Below, piece by piece: positions 29,411 through 39,667 of a stretch of DNA of 64,000 nt. The position numbers and the translations under genes were made by a program. The DNA is taken from contig NZ_LZDB01000002.1 of assembly GCF_001676655.1 (NCBI RefSeq), forward strand, positions 1,240,001-1,304,000, in the 5' to 3' direction. The notes below the pieces were generated by a model. The model saw only the letters and a list, made by a program, of their open reading frames with translations, ran no database searches and was not told the DNA's origin. This DNA comes from Perlucidibaca aquatica (GTDB lineage: Bacteria > Pseudomonadota > Gammaproteobacteria > Pseudomonadales > Moraxellaceae). Each line of letters starts with the position of its first letter. Within the stretch, counting starts at the first letter, position 1.

Positions 29411-30429
29411 GGTGAGTTCCCCAGTAATTGTGTTTTGCGCCAACGCATCGGCGACTCCCCTGCCCACTCCCTGAACGCCCGTGAAAACACACTCTGCTCG
29501 GCGTAGCCCAACAGCAATGAAATCTCGGGCAATGACAGTTGCAGGTCACGCAAATAGTCTTTGGCCAGCTCGAAACGCAGTGTATTCAGCACCTGCTTGT
29601 AACGCAGCCCACGTTCCTGCAATGCGCGGTATAGCGAGCGCTCAGACAAGCCCATGCGTGCCGCCACGATGGGCGCCTCGGGTGGGCCATCCTGAAGCAC
29701 CGCAACAATCTGGCGATGCAATTCCTTTAGCAGCGAATCCGGTTCGGGCAATGCCTGCAGCATCGCTTCTGCTTGCTGCTCGAGCAGCCCGGTCAGGTGA
29801 GGGTCCTGACTGTTGATGGCTAAGCCCATGACCTCAAGCGGCATATGCAACGCTGAAACCGAGCTATTGAAAACCACCGGGCAGCCGTAAAAAATCGTGT
29901 AAGGCGATGGGTCGGCAGGCGGCGGGTGCGGACTGTATACCGCCGTCAGGCGGACATCACTGCGGCCGGTGAGCTGGCGGGCAAAACCACACAGACCCGC
30001 AGAGACGACATCATCTGAAAGCAGGGTGGACTCACGCTCACCCTTGCCCCAGCCAATCACGAGCGTGTCATTTTGTTGACTAATCAACGAGGGCGCGAGG
30101 TTATGCAACAGGGGCTGAAATCGGCTAAAGCGAAACAGCGCTTGGCCAAGGGTTTCGCTGTACATGGCGAGGTAGCCGAGCACGCCAATATGATGCGGTT
30201 GAGCACAACGGCCTATTTGCAACCCAAGTGCCGGCTCATCCGGACACGCCTGTTCAATCTCTTCCAGCAAGGCCCACCAAGTGGTAATGGGAAAGCGTGA
30301 TCCTTGAGCTAATTTAGTTAAACGTTCACGCAACACCGGTAACGCCAAACGTCGCTGGTCGAGAAAACAGACGAGCAAATTCGCGATAGAGGCGGCGACA
30401 TAAACGGAAGCGTCAGATGAGTTTTGCAT
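29407..30429 (-). CDS. AraC family regulator (divergent to DUF4345/hydroxylase genes)
   Basis: A 340-residue regulator of the same architecture as the one at 26.4-27.5 kb. The N-terminal effector domain (about 20-210) includes QIGRCAQPHHIGVLGYLA. The C-terminal AraC helix-turn-helix pair includes MGLSERSLYRALQERG and GYAEQSVFSRAFREWAG. It is divergent from the DUF4345 gene. Two direct repeats in the shared intergenic region are candidate binding sites. The downstream methyltransferase gene overlaps it. Confidence 0.9.
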   Translation of the reverse strand: MQNSSDASVYVAASIANLLVCFLDQRRLALPVLRERLTKLAQGSRFPITTWWALLEEIEQACPDEPALGLQIGRCAQPHHIGVLGYLAMYSETLGQALFRFSRFQPLLHNLAPSLISQQNDTLVIGWGKGERESTLLSDDVVSAGLCGFARQLTGRSDVRLTAVYSPHPPPADPSPYTIFYGCPVVFNSSVSALHMPLEVMGLAINSQDPHLTGLLEQQAEAMLQALPEPDSLLKELHRQIVAVLQDGPPEAPIVAARMGLSERSLYRALQERGLRYKQVLNTLRFELAKDYLRDLQLSLPEISLLLGYAEQSVFSRAFREWAGESPMRWRKTQLLGNSP

Positions 30430-30446
30430 TTGGCAGACTATGTCAA

Positions 30447-30464
30447 AAAGCGTCTTAAAGCGTC
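30447..30464. promoter_or_regulatory. Direct repeat, candidate AraC-type operator
   Basis: AAAGCGTC occurs twice, at 30447-30454 and 30457-30464, one helical turn (10 bases) apart, between divergent AraC and DUF4345 genes. AraC-family proteins commonly bind phased direct repeats, so this is the best candidate site for the adjacent regulator. Confidence 0.45.
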
Positions 30465-30535
30465 AAGACAGCTGGCCATAAAGACGACATGATGCGTCGT
30501 GTAAAAGAAACCAAAAAACCACGAGGCACACCATC

Positions 30536-30925
30536 ATGGAAAAATTCACGCAAGGTTTTCTGCTGCTCTGCGGCCTGAGCTTTCTGCTCATTGGCGCCAA
30601 CACATTTTACGACCCTTTAGCGGCGATGGCGCCGGTCGAGCTCAACATCAACACCGTGAGTGCACTGAACGAATTGCGCGCAAATTACGGCGGCTTGCAG
30701 ATCGGTATGGGTTTGTTTCTGCTAGCTGGCTTGTGCTGCAAAACCTATCTGCGCCCAGCCTTACTGGCGCAAGCGCTCATTGTCGGCGGCCTGGTCACGG
30801 GTCGCCTCATTAGTGTGGCAATTGATGGCCAACCGAATGCGTTTATACAGGGGCTGATCGTGCTCGAAAGTATCACTACCCTCCTCTCTTGGGTGTTGTT
30901 TAACCGCCTTTCAAAAGCCGCTTAA
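30536..30925 (+). CDS. DUF4345 family membrane protein
   Basis: A 129-residue protein with about four hydrophobic helices, matching the DUF4345 family of unknown function. The conserved middle is NELRANYGGLQIGMGLFLL. A GAGG lies upstream of the start at suitable distance. It is the first gene of a two-gene operon with the hydroxylase, 12 bases downstream, and divergent from an AraC regulator. The link with lipid metabolism is inferred from those neighbours. Confidence 0.8.
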   Translation: MEKFTQGFLLLCGLSFLLIGANTFYDPLAAMAPVELNINTVSALNELRANYGGLQIGMGLFLLAGLCCKTYLRPALLAQALIVGGLVTGRLISVAIDGQPNAFIQGLIVLESITTLLSWVLFNRLSKAA

Positions 30926-30937
30926 AGGAGACTTCTC

Positions 30938-31867
30938 ATGACGGAACTACTGCAACCCCTCATGCCGTTTTTACACAGTATTTTTGGCCAGGATGTGGAT
31001 TGGAAGCAGGTCTTCCTGATCGGCATGACGCCCCTATTTCTGCTCGCCTTTATGATTGAGTTTGTGGTGCAAAAGCAGCGCGGCCATCACGCCAGCTTTC
31101 CCCCCAAAGAAATCATCGCCAACTTATCACTCGGTGCCAGCTACCAAGTCTTTGAGGGTGTGATGTGGCTACTGCTCACAGGGGGCATTTTCGCCTGGGT
31201 GTTTAACCACCGCCTGTTCGACATCCCGGTCAATGGCTGGACCATCCTGCCGATTTTCGTGGCGGTAGAATTCAGCTACTACTGGTTCCATCGCACCTCG
31301 CACCGCGTGCGTTGGTTCTGGACAGCGCATGTGCCGCATCACAGTGGCGAGACCATGAACTTTACCAATGCCATGCGGCAGAGCCTGCTAAACGCTTTTG
31401 TGGGTAGCTTCGTGTTTTACCTACCGCTGGTCTGGCTCGGCGTGCCGCCAGCCGTGGTCATGTTCTGCTTAGCCGTTGACTTGGCCTACCAGTATTTCGT
31501 GCACACAGAATCCGTCGGACGCTTCCCGAAGTGGTACGAATACCTCTTTGATACGCCGTCCAACCATCGCGTTCACCACGGTCGCAACCCGGAATACATC
31601 GACAAGAACTACGGTGGCGTGCTGATCATTTTCGATCGGATGTTCGGCACTTACGCCGAGGAAAAGGCCAAGGTCGAGTACGGCATCACTCAGCAGATTC
31701 GCTCCTATAATTTCTTGGTGCTGAATGTGCACGAAATGGTGGATATGCTGCGCGATGTCTTCTCGCCCGGCCCGTTGGGTCAACGCCTGAAGCACCTGAT
31801 CATGCCGCCGGACTGGCAACGCCCCGGTCACAAACCGGTGCGCACCTGGGAGACCGAGGAACGCTAA
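30938..31867 (+). CDS. Sterol desaturase/fatty acid hydroxylase family protein
   Basis: Di-iron membrane oxygenase of 309 residues, predicted to hydroxylate or desaturate a lipid. The histidine motifs of the family are HRTSHR near residue 118, HVPHH near 131, and HRVHHGRN near 210. Hydrophobic helices lie at about 20-40, 65-90 and 150-180. It ends 24 bases before the convergent class II aldolase gene. It forms an apparent regulon with the DUF4345 gene and the AraC regulator. Confidence 0.9.
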   Translation: MTELLQPLMPFLHSIFGQDVDWKQVFLIGMTPLFLLAFMIEFVVQKQRGHHASFPPKEIIANLSLGASYQVFEGVMWLLLTGGIFAWVFNHRLFDIPVNGWTILPIFVAVEFSYYWFHRTSHRVRWFWTAHVPHHSGETMNFTNAMRQSLLNAFVGSFVFYLPLVWLGVPPAVVMFCLAVDLAYQYFVHTESVGRFPKWYEYLFDTPSNHRVHHGRNPEYIDKNYGGVLIIFDRMFGTYAEEKAKVEYGITQQIRSYNFLVLNVHEMVDMLRDVFSPGPLGQRLKHLIMPPDWQRPGHKPVRTWETEER

Positions 31868-31891
31868 TTAGCCTCCTCGTCACTGGCTTTT

Positions 31892-32647
31892 TCAGCTGCG
31901 ATAGCCCGGATCTAGCTTCTCGACCTTGCGCAGCAGCGCCGGCCAGGCAAAGGCACCGCCCATGCCGCCGGTCTGTACGCGCATAGCTTCGGCAACACCA
32001 GCAACGATGCGCGGGTCCACCGAAATCAGCTCGCCGCCGGCTTGTGCCGCGAGCTGAATCTGGCAAGTGCTCTCGAACACATACATATTGAGAAACGCAT
32101 CCGCAATGCTGGCGCCGCAGGTCAGCAGACCGTGGTTGCGCAGCATGAGGAAATTCGCGGCACCGAGATCCGCCTGCAGGCGCGGCTTCTCATCCGGCCG
32201 AAACGCCACCCCTTCGTAATCGTGATAGGCCAGCGACGCCAGCACAAAGGTCGATTGCTGCGAGATCGGCAGCACGCCCGCCTTCTGCGCACTCACCGCC
32301 ACACCGGCACGCGTATGCGTGTGCAGTACACACTGCACATCTTCACGCGCCTCATGTACCGCACTATGAATAACAAACCCGGCCGGATTGACCGGAAACG
32401 ACGACTCGCTGAGCTTGTTGCAGTACTGATCGACTTTGATCAACGAGGACGCCGTGATTTCGTCAAACATCAGGCCATAGGGATTGATGAGAAAATGATG
32501 ATCCGGTCCCGGCAGTCGCACCGAAATATGCGTGAATACCAAATCGCTCCAGCCATAGGCAGCCACTAAGCGATAGCAGGCAGCCAGATCACACCGCAGC
32601 TGCCATTCCTCGGCGCTGACCTGACCTTGTAGTGATGGTAGGTCCAT
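31892..32647 (-). CDS. Class II aldolase/adducin family protein
   Basis: Zinc-dependent aldolase-fold protein of 251 residues. Family features are HFLINPYGLMFDEITASSL (given in part), the metal-binding pair in LHTHTRAG near residue 112, and the third His in LRNHGLLTCG near 170. Members range from fuculose-phosphate aldolase to enzymes with no sugar substrate. The adducin-like sequence and absence of sugar genes nearby make the substrate unknown. It precedes the acyltransferase gene's stop by 25 bases on the same strand. Confidence 0.88.
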   Translation of the reverse strand: MDLPSLQGQVSAEEWQLRCDLAACYRLVAAYGWSDLVFTHISVRLPGPDHHFLINPYGLMFDEITASSLIKVDQYCNKLSESSFPVNPAGFVIHSAVHEAREDVQCVLHTHTRAGVAVSAQKAGVLPISQQSTFVLASLAYHDYEGVAFRPDEKPRLQADLGAANFLMLRNHGLLTCGASIADAFLNMYVFESTCQIQLAAQAGGELISVDPRIVAGVAEAMRVQTGGMGGAFAWPALLRKVEKLDPGYRS

Positions 32648-32672
32648 AAGTACTCCTCTTAATGCCTGCCGC

Positions 32673-33542
32673 TCAGTCTTGTAATGGCGCCAACCAGCGT
32701 CGCCAAGCCGGCCATTTAGGTTGGTCTATTTGGCGCTGCACTTGCAGCTGAGCCATCAAACTATGAATGGCACGTTCGGTCTGATCGCGCACAGCCCACA
32801 GACTGGACTGATCCACCGCCTCGGTTTGCCAAGGCGCAGTCGAAATGCGTTCGCCAAAGGCAAAGTAAAAGGGTTGTGGGCGAGGTAACAGGGTCGGGCC
32901 AATGCCCTTTACCACCGGCGAAAGCAGATCACCATCGCGCACTAATTTGTTCAATCGGCCGCCACGATCCAGCCACTGCCAAAGCGTTGAGCTGCGCACA
33001 TCATCGGCATCAAGAACAATCTCGTAGCTCTCGTTAGCGCCCACGGACGCAAACGGAATAATGTCGTAGCCATGCTGGATAGCGAGACGTGCAAAGCCTG
33101 TGCGTTGTTTCCAAATCACTTCATATCGGTCGGATTTACGGCGATTCACTTCACGCGCGCCGCCGGGAAAGACCAGTATGGATTCGCCACGCCGCATTAG
33201 TTCACTGCAGTTCTCGGGTGTGCCCTCTACCCCGCCGTAATCTGTCACGGCCTGGCCCCAGCCGGGAATTCGAAAATGTAGGTGATCGCCCAGTGAACGC
33301 GGCAGCACGCCGTAATGCGTGTAGAGGTGATCCAGCATGAGACCAGCATCAATGCTAAAAAGCGCATGATTGCCTACAAACAAGGCCGGACGCTTTAGGT
33401 CCAAGCTGTCTAAGCCATAAAATTGTGGGCTAAACCACGCTCGCATGGGCGCCATCAGGCGATGTAATTTCTTTGCTGATGGCGCCTTAAAGTCGCCAAA
33501 AGCTTGCTGCGCCAGTTGCTCAGCACGGGTTAATCGAGCCAT
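32673..33542 (-). CDS. Lysophospholipid/diacylglycerol-type acyltransferase family protein
   Basis: A 289-residue acyltransferase of the PlsC superfamily. The catalytic His and Asp sit in GNHALFSID, with five residues between them, as in the MGAT/DGAT2-like branch. FPGGAREV is the glycine-rich substrate motif of the same branch. There is no clear membrane helix at the ends. It probably acylates a lysolipid or diglyceride. It is followed on the same strand by the class II aldolase gene. Confidence 0.85.
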   Translation of the reverse strand: MARLTRAEQLAQQAFGDFKAPSAKKLHRLMAPMRAWFSPQFYGLDSLDLKRPALFVGNHALFSIDAGLMLDHLYTHYGVLPRSLGDHLHFRIPGWGQAVTDYGGVEGTPENCSELMRRGESILVFPGGAREVNRRKSDRYEVIWKQRTGFARLAIQHGYDIIPFASVGANESYEIVLDADDVRSSTLWQWLDRGGRLNKLVRDGDLLSPVVKGIGPTLLPRPQPFYFAFGERISTAPWQTEAVDQSSLWAVRDQTERAIHSLMAQLQVQRQIDQPKWPAWRRWLAPLQD

Positions 33543-33838
33543 GTACCACCTATTCCGTCAATCATCCTGATTTGAAAAACTTATCCCCGACTGCTGTGGA
33601 CAAGTTCGTGGGAAAGCTGCCGTGAACCGCCTGTATGCCAGTAAGCACAAGGGATTCCAAGTTTTGTTTGAATTTTCGGCAATTGTCTACTAATTCAACG
33701 GTCACCGATTTTTGACCCCAAATGACTGCTTAATTTCTGCACATCGCTAAGGTCATCTCACTGAAATCATCCTACAATCGCCAACACAATAAGACCTAGC
33801 AGTTTGTTTAACTGCACCTAAATTCTGGGATGAATTAG
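33543..33838. other. Intergenic region between divergent acyltransferase and binding-protein genes
   Basis: This is the longest gene-free stretch in the window (296 bases) and clearly more AT-rich than its surroundings. It must hold the promoters for both divergent genes. TTATCCCC and TGTGGACAA at 33578-33603 resemble degenerate DnaA boxes. I see no small open reading frame with a convincing ribosome-binding site and no RNA gene. Confidence 0.6.
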
Positions 33839-34825
33839 ATGAAAATAAAAACACTCGCCGCGTCGGCTCTTTTGGCCATCAGTAGCAACTCGATGGCAGG
33901 CCTGTACTGCGTATTTGATCCCTTGGGCGCTCAAGGGCCTGCATTTGAAATTGCTAAAGACTTCGCCTTGGTTGCCAAGCAATGGAAAATTCCGCTCACG
34001 TTAAAAGCCTATACGGACGAGCGCGTCGTTACTGAAGACTTCAAAGCCGGTCAATGTGATGGCATTGCGGTCACGACATTGCGTGGGCGTCAGTTCAATC
34101 ATTTTGTGGGTAGCTTAGATTCGATTGGCGCGGTGCCTACCTACAAGCATTTGCGCATTGCCCTGCAAGCGATTGCCAGTCCACAAATGACCCCCGCAAT
34201 GACCTCGGGGCAATACGAAGTGATCGGTGTCGCTCCCTTGGGCGGGGCCTACATCATGGTCCGCGACCGCAACATCAATTCCATTGAGAAGGCCGCCGGC
34301 AAAAAAATTGCCGTGCTCGACTTTGACAAGTCACAAGCCAAAATGGCTCAGCAAATGGGTCTGCAACCCGTGGCGTCTGACATCACCAGCTTTGCCCCAA
34401 AATTCAACAACGGGCAGGTCGATATCATTGCGGCACCGGCCATCGCCTATAAGCCATTTGAGCTCTACAAAGGGCTTGGCACCACCGGCGCGGTGTATCG
34501 CTTTCCGCTGATTCAAATGACCGGCATGATGATTATCCGCAAGGACAAGTGGCCCGCTGATTTCGGCGCCAAGGCTCGTGCCTATTCACTCACACAGCTC
34601 GATCGCGCCGAGCTCATCGCTAAGCAGTCTGAAGATACGATTCCGGCAAACTACTGGATGGAATTGAGCGCAAACGACAAAGCCCGCTACGTGGTCATGA
34701 TGCGTGAATCACGACTGATCCTCACGAAGGATGGCACTTACGACGTGAAGATGATGAAGCTACTGAAGAAAGTACGCTGCAAAATCGATGCCTCAGCCGC
34801 AGAGTGCTCGGACAACGCGGAGTAA
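33839..34825 (+). CDS. Orphan periplasmic solute-binding protein (DUF6091-like)
   Basis: A 328-residue exported protein with a signal peptide (MKIKTLAASALLAIS...MAG). It resembles putative solute-binding proteins of the DctP/TRAP-like fold that are annotated as DUF6091. It has two lobes and Cys pairs at the N terminus (YCVF and QCDG) and C terminus (RCKI and ECSD), which may form disulfides. No membrane transporter gene is adjacent, so it may serve a distant transporter or a sensor. The ligand is unknown. Hydrophobic residues AYIMVRD and MTGMMIIRKD form the lobe cores. Confidence 0.75.
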   Translation: MKIKTLAASALLAISSNSMAGLYCVFDPLGAQGPAFEIAKDFALVAKQWKIPLTLKAYTDERVVTEDFKAGQCDGIAVTTLRGRQFNHFVGSLDSIGAVPTYKHLRIALQAIASPQMTPAMTSGQYEVIGVAPLGGAYIMVRDRNINSIEKAAGKKIAVLDFDKSQAKMAQQMGLQPVASDITSFAPKFNNGQVDIIAAPAIAYKPFELYKGLGTTGAVYRFPLIQMTGMMIIRKDKWPADFGAKARAYSLTQLDRAELIAKQSEDTIPANYWMELSANDKARYVVMMRESRLILTKDGTYDVKMMKLLKKVRCKIDASAAECSDNAE

Positions 34826-34860
34826 CGCTGCCCCGCCGCACAAACAGTTGAGCGCTGCCC

Positions 34861-35769
34861 TTACGCAGGCTTCTTCTGCAAGAGCCGGATGATGCTGGAG
34901 AAGTCCAGCGCACCGGCACCGCTGGCGCTGTGTGCGGCATACAGGTTACGCGCTAAACCACCCAACGGAATGGCCGAGGCACTGGCCAGCGCAGCCTCTT
35001 CGGCCAGACCCAAGTCTTTCAGCATCAGATCCGTACCAAAACCGCCGCTGTAATCCCGCGATGCCGGTACGCCTGCCATCACACCCGGCATCGGGTTGTA
35101 TTTCTCCAGCGACCAGTTGCCACCCGAACTCTGCTTCATAATTTCCGACAACACCGCTGGATCTAGCCCGTTGTTCACGCCCAGCGTCAGCGCCTCCGCC
35201 GAGCCGATCATGTGGATGGCCAGCAGCATATTGTTGCAAACCTTGGCGACCTGACCGGCACCGCTATCGCCGGCATGGAAGATGTTTTTACCCATGGCCT
35301 GCAATAAGGGCTGAGCAGCGGCAACACTATCTGCTTCACCACCCACCATGAAGGTCAGCGTGCCAGCAGCGGCACCGGCCGTGCCACCCGATACCGGCGC
35401 ATCAATCATGGACAGTCCACGGGCCTGCGCCGCTGCCGCAACCTTGCGCGCACTCGCGGGTGCAATGGTGCTGCAGTCGATGATGCGCGTGCCCGCGGGC
35501 AGGCTCGCCAGCAGGCCAGCATTGGCCGCGCCATCACCAAGGTAAAGCCCTTCCACATGGCGACTCGCGGGCAACATGGAAATAACAACCTGAGCACCGA
35601 CTAAGGCATCACTCGTTGTCGCGGCAACAGACACACCCTCAGCGGCCACCCTGGCTCTCGCATCGGCCGACAAATCGACAGCCGTGACCTTGAAGCCGGC
35701 CTTATGCAGGTTTACGGCCATCGGGCCGCCCATGTTGCCGAGACCGATAAAAGCGATAGTGGTTGTCAT
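34861..35769 (-). CDS. mmsB: 3-hydroxyisobutyrate dehydrogenase
   Basis: NAD-dependent oxidation of 3-hydroxyisobutyrate to methylmalonate semialdehyde in valine catabolism. The 302 residues begin with the Rossmann motif GLGNMGGPMA. They contain the substrate block DAPVSGGTAGA and the catalytic-Lys region GAGQVAKVCNN. ATG 35769 follows AGGAAG. It is the last gene of an mmsA-acyl-CoA dehydrogenase-mmsB string on the minus strand. Confidence 0.94.
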   Translation of the reverse strand: MTTTIAFIGLGNMGGPMAVNLHKAGFKVTAVDLSADARARVAAEGVSVAATTSDALVGAQVVISMLPASRHVEGLYLGDGAANAGLLASLPAGTRIIDCSTIAPASARKVAAAAQARGLSMIDAPVSGGTAGAAAGTLTFMVGGEADSVAAAQPLLQAMGKNIFHAGDSGAGQVAKVCNNMLLAIHMIGSAEALTLGVNNGLDPAVLSEIMKQSSGGNWSLEKYNPMPGVMAGVPASRDYSGGFGTDLMLKDLGLAEEAALASASAIPLGGLARNLYAAHSASGAGALDFSSIIRLLQKKPA

Positions 35770-35820
35770 GTCTGCTTCCTATTCCAAATTCTGTTAATTC
35801 AACGACCGCGTAGCGAGCGA

Positions 35821-36981
35821 TCAGCGAATGCTGTCGGGGGCATCCGCTTCGAGCATGCGGCGCGCAATGATGACGCGCATGATTTCGTTCGTGCCTTCCA
35901 AAATTTGATGCACACGGGCATCACGCAGCAAGCGCTCCAGCGGGTAGTCGCGCAGATAGCCATAGCCGCCATGAAGTTGAAGCGCCTCATTACAAATCTG
36001 AAAGCCAGCATCGGTGGCGAAGCGCTTGGCCATGGCGCAATACGTTGTGGCATCTGCTGCACCGGCATCGAGCTTGCTCGCGGCCAAGCGAATCATCTGC
36101 CGCGCCGCCACCAACTCGGTGGCCATGTCCGCGAGACGAAATTGCAGGGCCTGAAAGTCCGCCAGCTTTTTACCGAACTGCTGACGCTCGCCGAGATAGC
36201 GTTGCGCCGCATTAAACGCACCTTGCGCGGCACCGACGGAACAGGTGGCGATGTTGATGCGCCCGCCGTCCAGCCCCTTCATGGCGATGCGAAAGCCTTC
36301 GCCCTCTTCGCCCAAGCGATTCGCCGCCGGCACTCGCACCTCATCAAAAAAGATGGCGCGCGTGGGCTGACTGTTCCAGCCCATCTTGTCTTCCTTCTTA
36401 CCGTAGCGAATGCCCGGCAGATCGGCAGGCACGGCAAAGGCGCTAATGCCTTTAGCGCCTGCCACGCCCGTACGCGCCATCACCACCAGCATGTCGGTAC
36501 TGCCCGCGCCGGAGATAAAGGCTTTCGAGCCCTTCAGCACATAATCATCACCTTCACGGCGAGCGATGGTTTTCAGGTTGGCGGCGTCTGACCCCGCATC
36601 GGGCTCGGTCAGACAGTACGACGCCAGTTTTGAGCCCGAGGTTAGCAACGGCCCCCAGTGGGCTTTCAAGTCCGCTTGGCCCCAGCCGCAGAGCATCCAC
36701 GTCGCCATGTTATGGATGGTGAAGAAGGCTGCTGTGGACGGGTCTGCTGCCGCCAACTCCTCAAACACGATGGCTGAATCCAGTCGCGTCAGCCCGAGGC
36801 CACCCTGCTCTGGCGGTGAGTACAGACCGCAGAAACCGAGTTCGCCGCCCTGGCGAAACACCTCAATGGGAAAATGCGCTTCAGCGTCCCAGCGTGCCGC
36901 GTGAGGTGCCAGCTCACGCGCAGCGAAATCGCGGGCCAGCTGCTGGAAAGCGAGCTGGTCGTCGTTCAGGTCAAAGTTCAC
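35821..36981 (-). CDS. Acyl-CoA dehydrogenase (isobutyryl-CoA dehydrogenase type)
   Basis: FAD enzyme that dehydrogenates a short branched acyl-CoA to its 2-enoyl form. The 386 residues include YCLTEPDAGSDAANLKT, MGWNSQPTRAIFFDEVRVP, and ILEGTNEIMRVI with the catalytic Glu near the C terminus. The GTG start at 36981 has GAGAGGG upstream. Position between mmsA and mmsB makes isobutyryl-CoA the likely substrate; 2-methylbutyryl-CoA is possible. The enoyl-CoA hydratase and 3-hydroxyisobutyryl-CoA hydrolase of the pathway are not in this window. Confidence 0.9.
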   Translation of the reverse strand: MNFDLNDDQLAFQQLARDFAARELAPHAARWDAEAHFPIEVFRQGGELGFCGLYSPPEQGGLGLTRLDSAIVFEELAAADPSTAAFFTIHNMATWMLCGWGQADLKAHWGPLLTSGSKLASYCLTEPDAGSDAANLKTIARREGDDYVLKGSKAFISGAGSTDMLVVMARTGVAGAKGISAFAVPADLPGIRYGKKEDKMGWNSQPTRAIFFDEVRVPAANRLGEEGEGFRIAMKGLDGGRINIATCSVGAAQGAFNAAQRYLGERQQFGKKLADFQALQFRLADMATELVAARQMIRLAASKLDAGAADATTYCAMAKRFATDAGFQICNEALQLHGGYGYLRDYPLERLLRDARVHQILEGTNEIMRVIIARRMLEADAPDSIR

Positions 36982-37012
36982 AGTCGCAAACCCTCTCGTT
37001 CAAATACGCCTA

Positions 37013-38512
<1,500 letters not shown>

Positions 38513-38566
38513 GAGGGTCTGCCTTGAAAATAGGATGGAGCTGAGCATATATAGGTTAAAATGCAA

Positions 38567-38590
38567 TATGAACCCGCATTGATCCATATT
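38567..38590. promoter_or_regulatory. Inverted repeat, candidate LysR operator
   Basis: ATATG (38567-38571) and CATAT (38586-38590) form an inverted repeat with 14 bases between, in the 82-base gap between mmsA and the LysR gene. It ends four bases before the LysR start codon, suggesting autoregulation as well as control of the mms genes. Confidence 0.4.
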
Positions 38591-38594
38591 TGAT

Positions 38595-39527
38595 ATGCAA
38601 AAAAACATAAAGCAACTGAACTGGGACGACCTTCGCATTTTTCTCGAGGTCGTTCGCACGGGCACTGCCAGCGCCGCCGCCAAGCGCCTCAGCGTTGACT
38701 ACACCACCGTGGCAAGACGCATCCGTGCGCTGGAAGAAGCGATGGGCGCGTTGCTCTTCGACAAGTCGCGCAGCACGGGCTTTACCCTCACGCAAGACGG
38801 CCAGCAATTAGTCAGTCACGCCGAAACCATGGAAGGCGCGATGCAGGCGGCGGGTGAAGCGGTATCCGGCACCGGTAGCGCCTTGGCGGGACATGTTCGC
38901 ATTGGTTGCACGGAGGCTTTTGGCACGTATTTCGTGATCCCGGAGATGGTCAGTTTTCAAGATCGCTACCCCAACATCTCGATTGATGTGCTCCCCGTTC
39001 CTCACTTTGTCAGCTTGTCGCGACGCGAAGCAGACATTGCCATCACTTTGGAGCGTCCGGCGCGCGGCCCTTACATCACCAGCAAACTGTGCGACTACCA
39101 GCTAGGGCTATACGCCACACCAGAGTACCTAGCTAACCACTCCCCCATTCACAGTCGCGCAGACTTAAACGACCACCGGTTTGTTAACTATGTGCAGGAC
39201 TTAGCCTTTAGCGCTCAGCTACTTTATCTCGATGAAATTGCGCCAAACGCCGTGAGCACTTTGCGTAGCACCAGTGTGCTCGCGCAACATCAGGCGGTGC
39301 TACAAAGTCGCGCATTGGCTATTTTGCCTTGCTTCCTAGCAGATGACGATCCTCGGCTTAGTCCCGTTCTCGCCTCAGAAATACAACTCACACGGCAGTT
39401 CTGGATGTCTTATAGCGAAGACTTACGACGACTCAAACGTATCACAACCGTTGCAAGTTATTTGAGTGAGCGTGCCCGTGCTAGCCAAGAACGGCTGCTG
39501 GGAGCTCACGCAACCAAGTGCACATAA
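38595..39527 (+). CDS. LysR family regulator divergent from mmsA
   Basis: A 310-residue LTTR. The N-terminal winged helix includes [23 protein letters not shown] and [20 protein letters not shown] (both given in part). The C-terminal effector domain starts near residue 90. The family's N-terminal motif is intact. It is divergent from the valine genes and probably controls them. No Shine-Dalgarno is seen before the ATG at 38595. Confidence 0.9.
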   Translation: MQKNIKQLNWDDLRIFLEVVRTGTASAAAKRLSVDYTTVARRIRALEEAMGALLFDKSRSTGFTLTQDGQQLVSHAETMEGAMQAAGEAVSGTGSALAGHVRIGCTEAFGTYFVIPEMVSFQDRYPNISIDVLPVPHFVSLSRREADIAITLERPARGPYITSKLCDYQLGLYATPEYLANHSPIHSRADLNDHRFVNYVQDLAFSAQLLYLDEIAPNAVSTLRSTSVLAQHQAVLQSRALAILPCFLADDDPRLSPVLASEIQLTRQFWMSYSEDLRRLKRITTVASYLSERARASQERLLGAHATKCT

Positions 39528-39667
39528 AAAATACAAACAAACAACAGAACCGACAAACGGTAGGTTTTTGTCTACGTATAACCAAGGCACAACCCAACAT
39601 TAGTCGAGTTGTCATATTCATTATGATTTACTGCCAAGGCCGATCCTCCCTGTAGAGATGCCTTGCT

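Noticed and set aside
33578-33603. DnaA-box-like pair (TTATCCCC and TGTGGACAA) as an origin
   Set aside because: Both are imperfect and only two. There is no AT-rich unwinding cluster and no dnaA, dnaN or gidA nearby.
38513-38683. Upstream extension of mmsA
   Set aside because: It crosses the LysR promoter and has no homology to the family; ATG 38512 gives the normal N terminus.
39549-39568. Weak hairpin after the LysR gene as a terminator
   Set aside because: The stem is only four bases (ACCG/CGGT) and the T-run is not adjacent.
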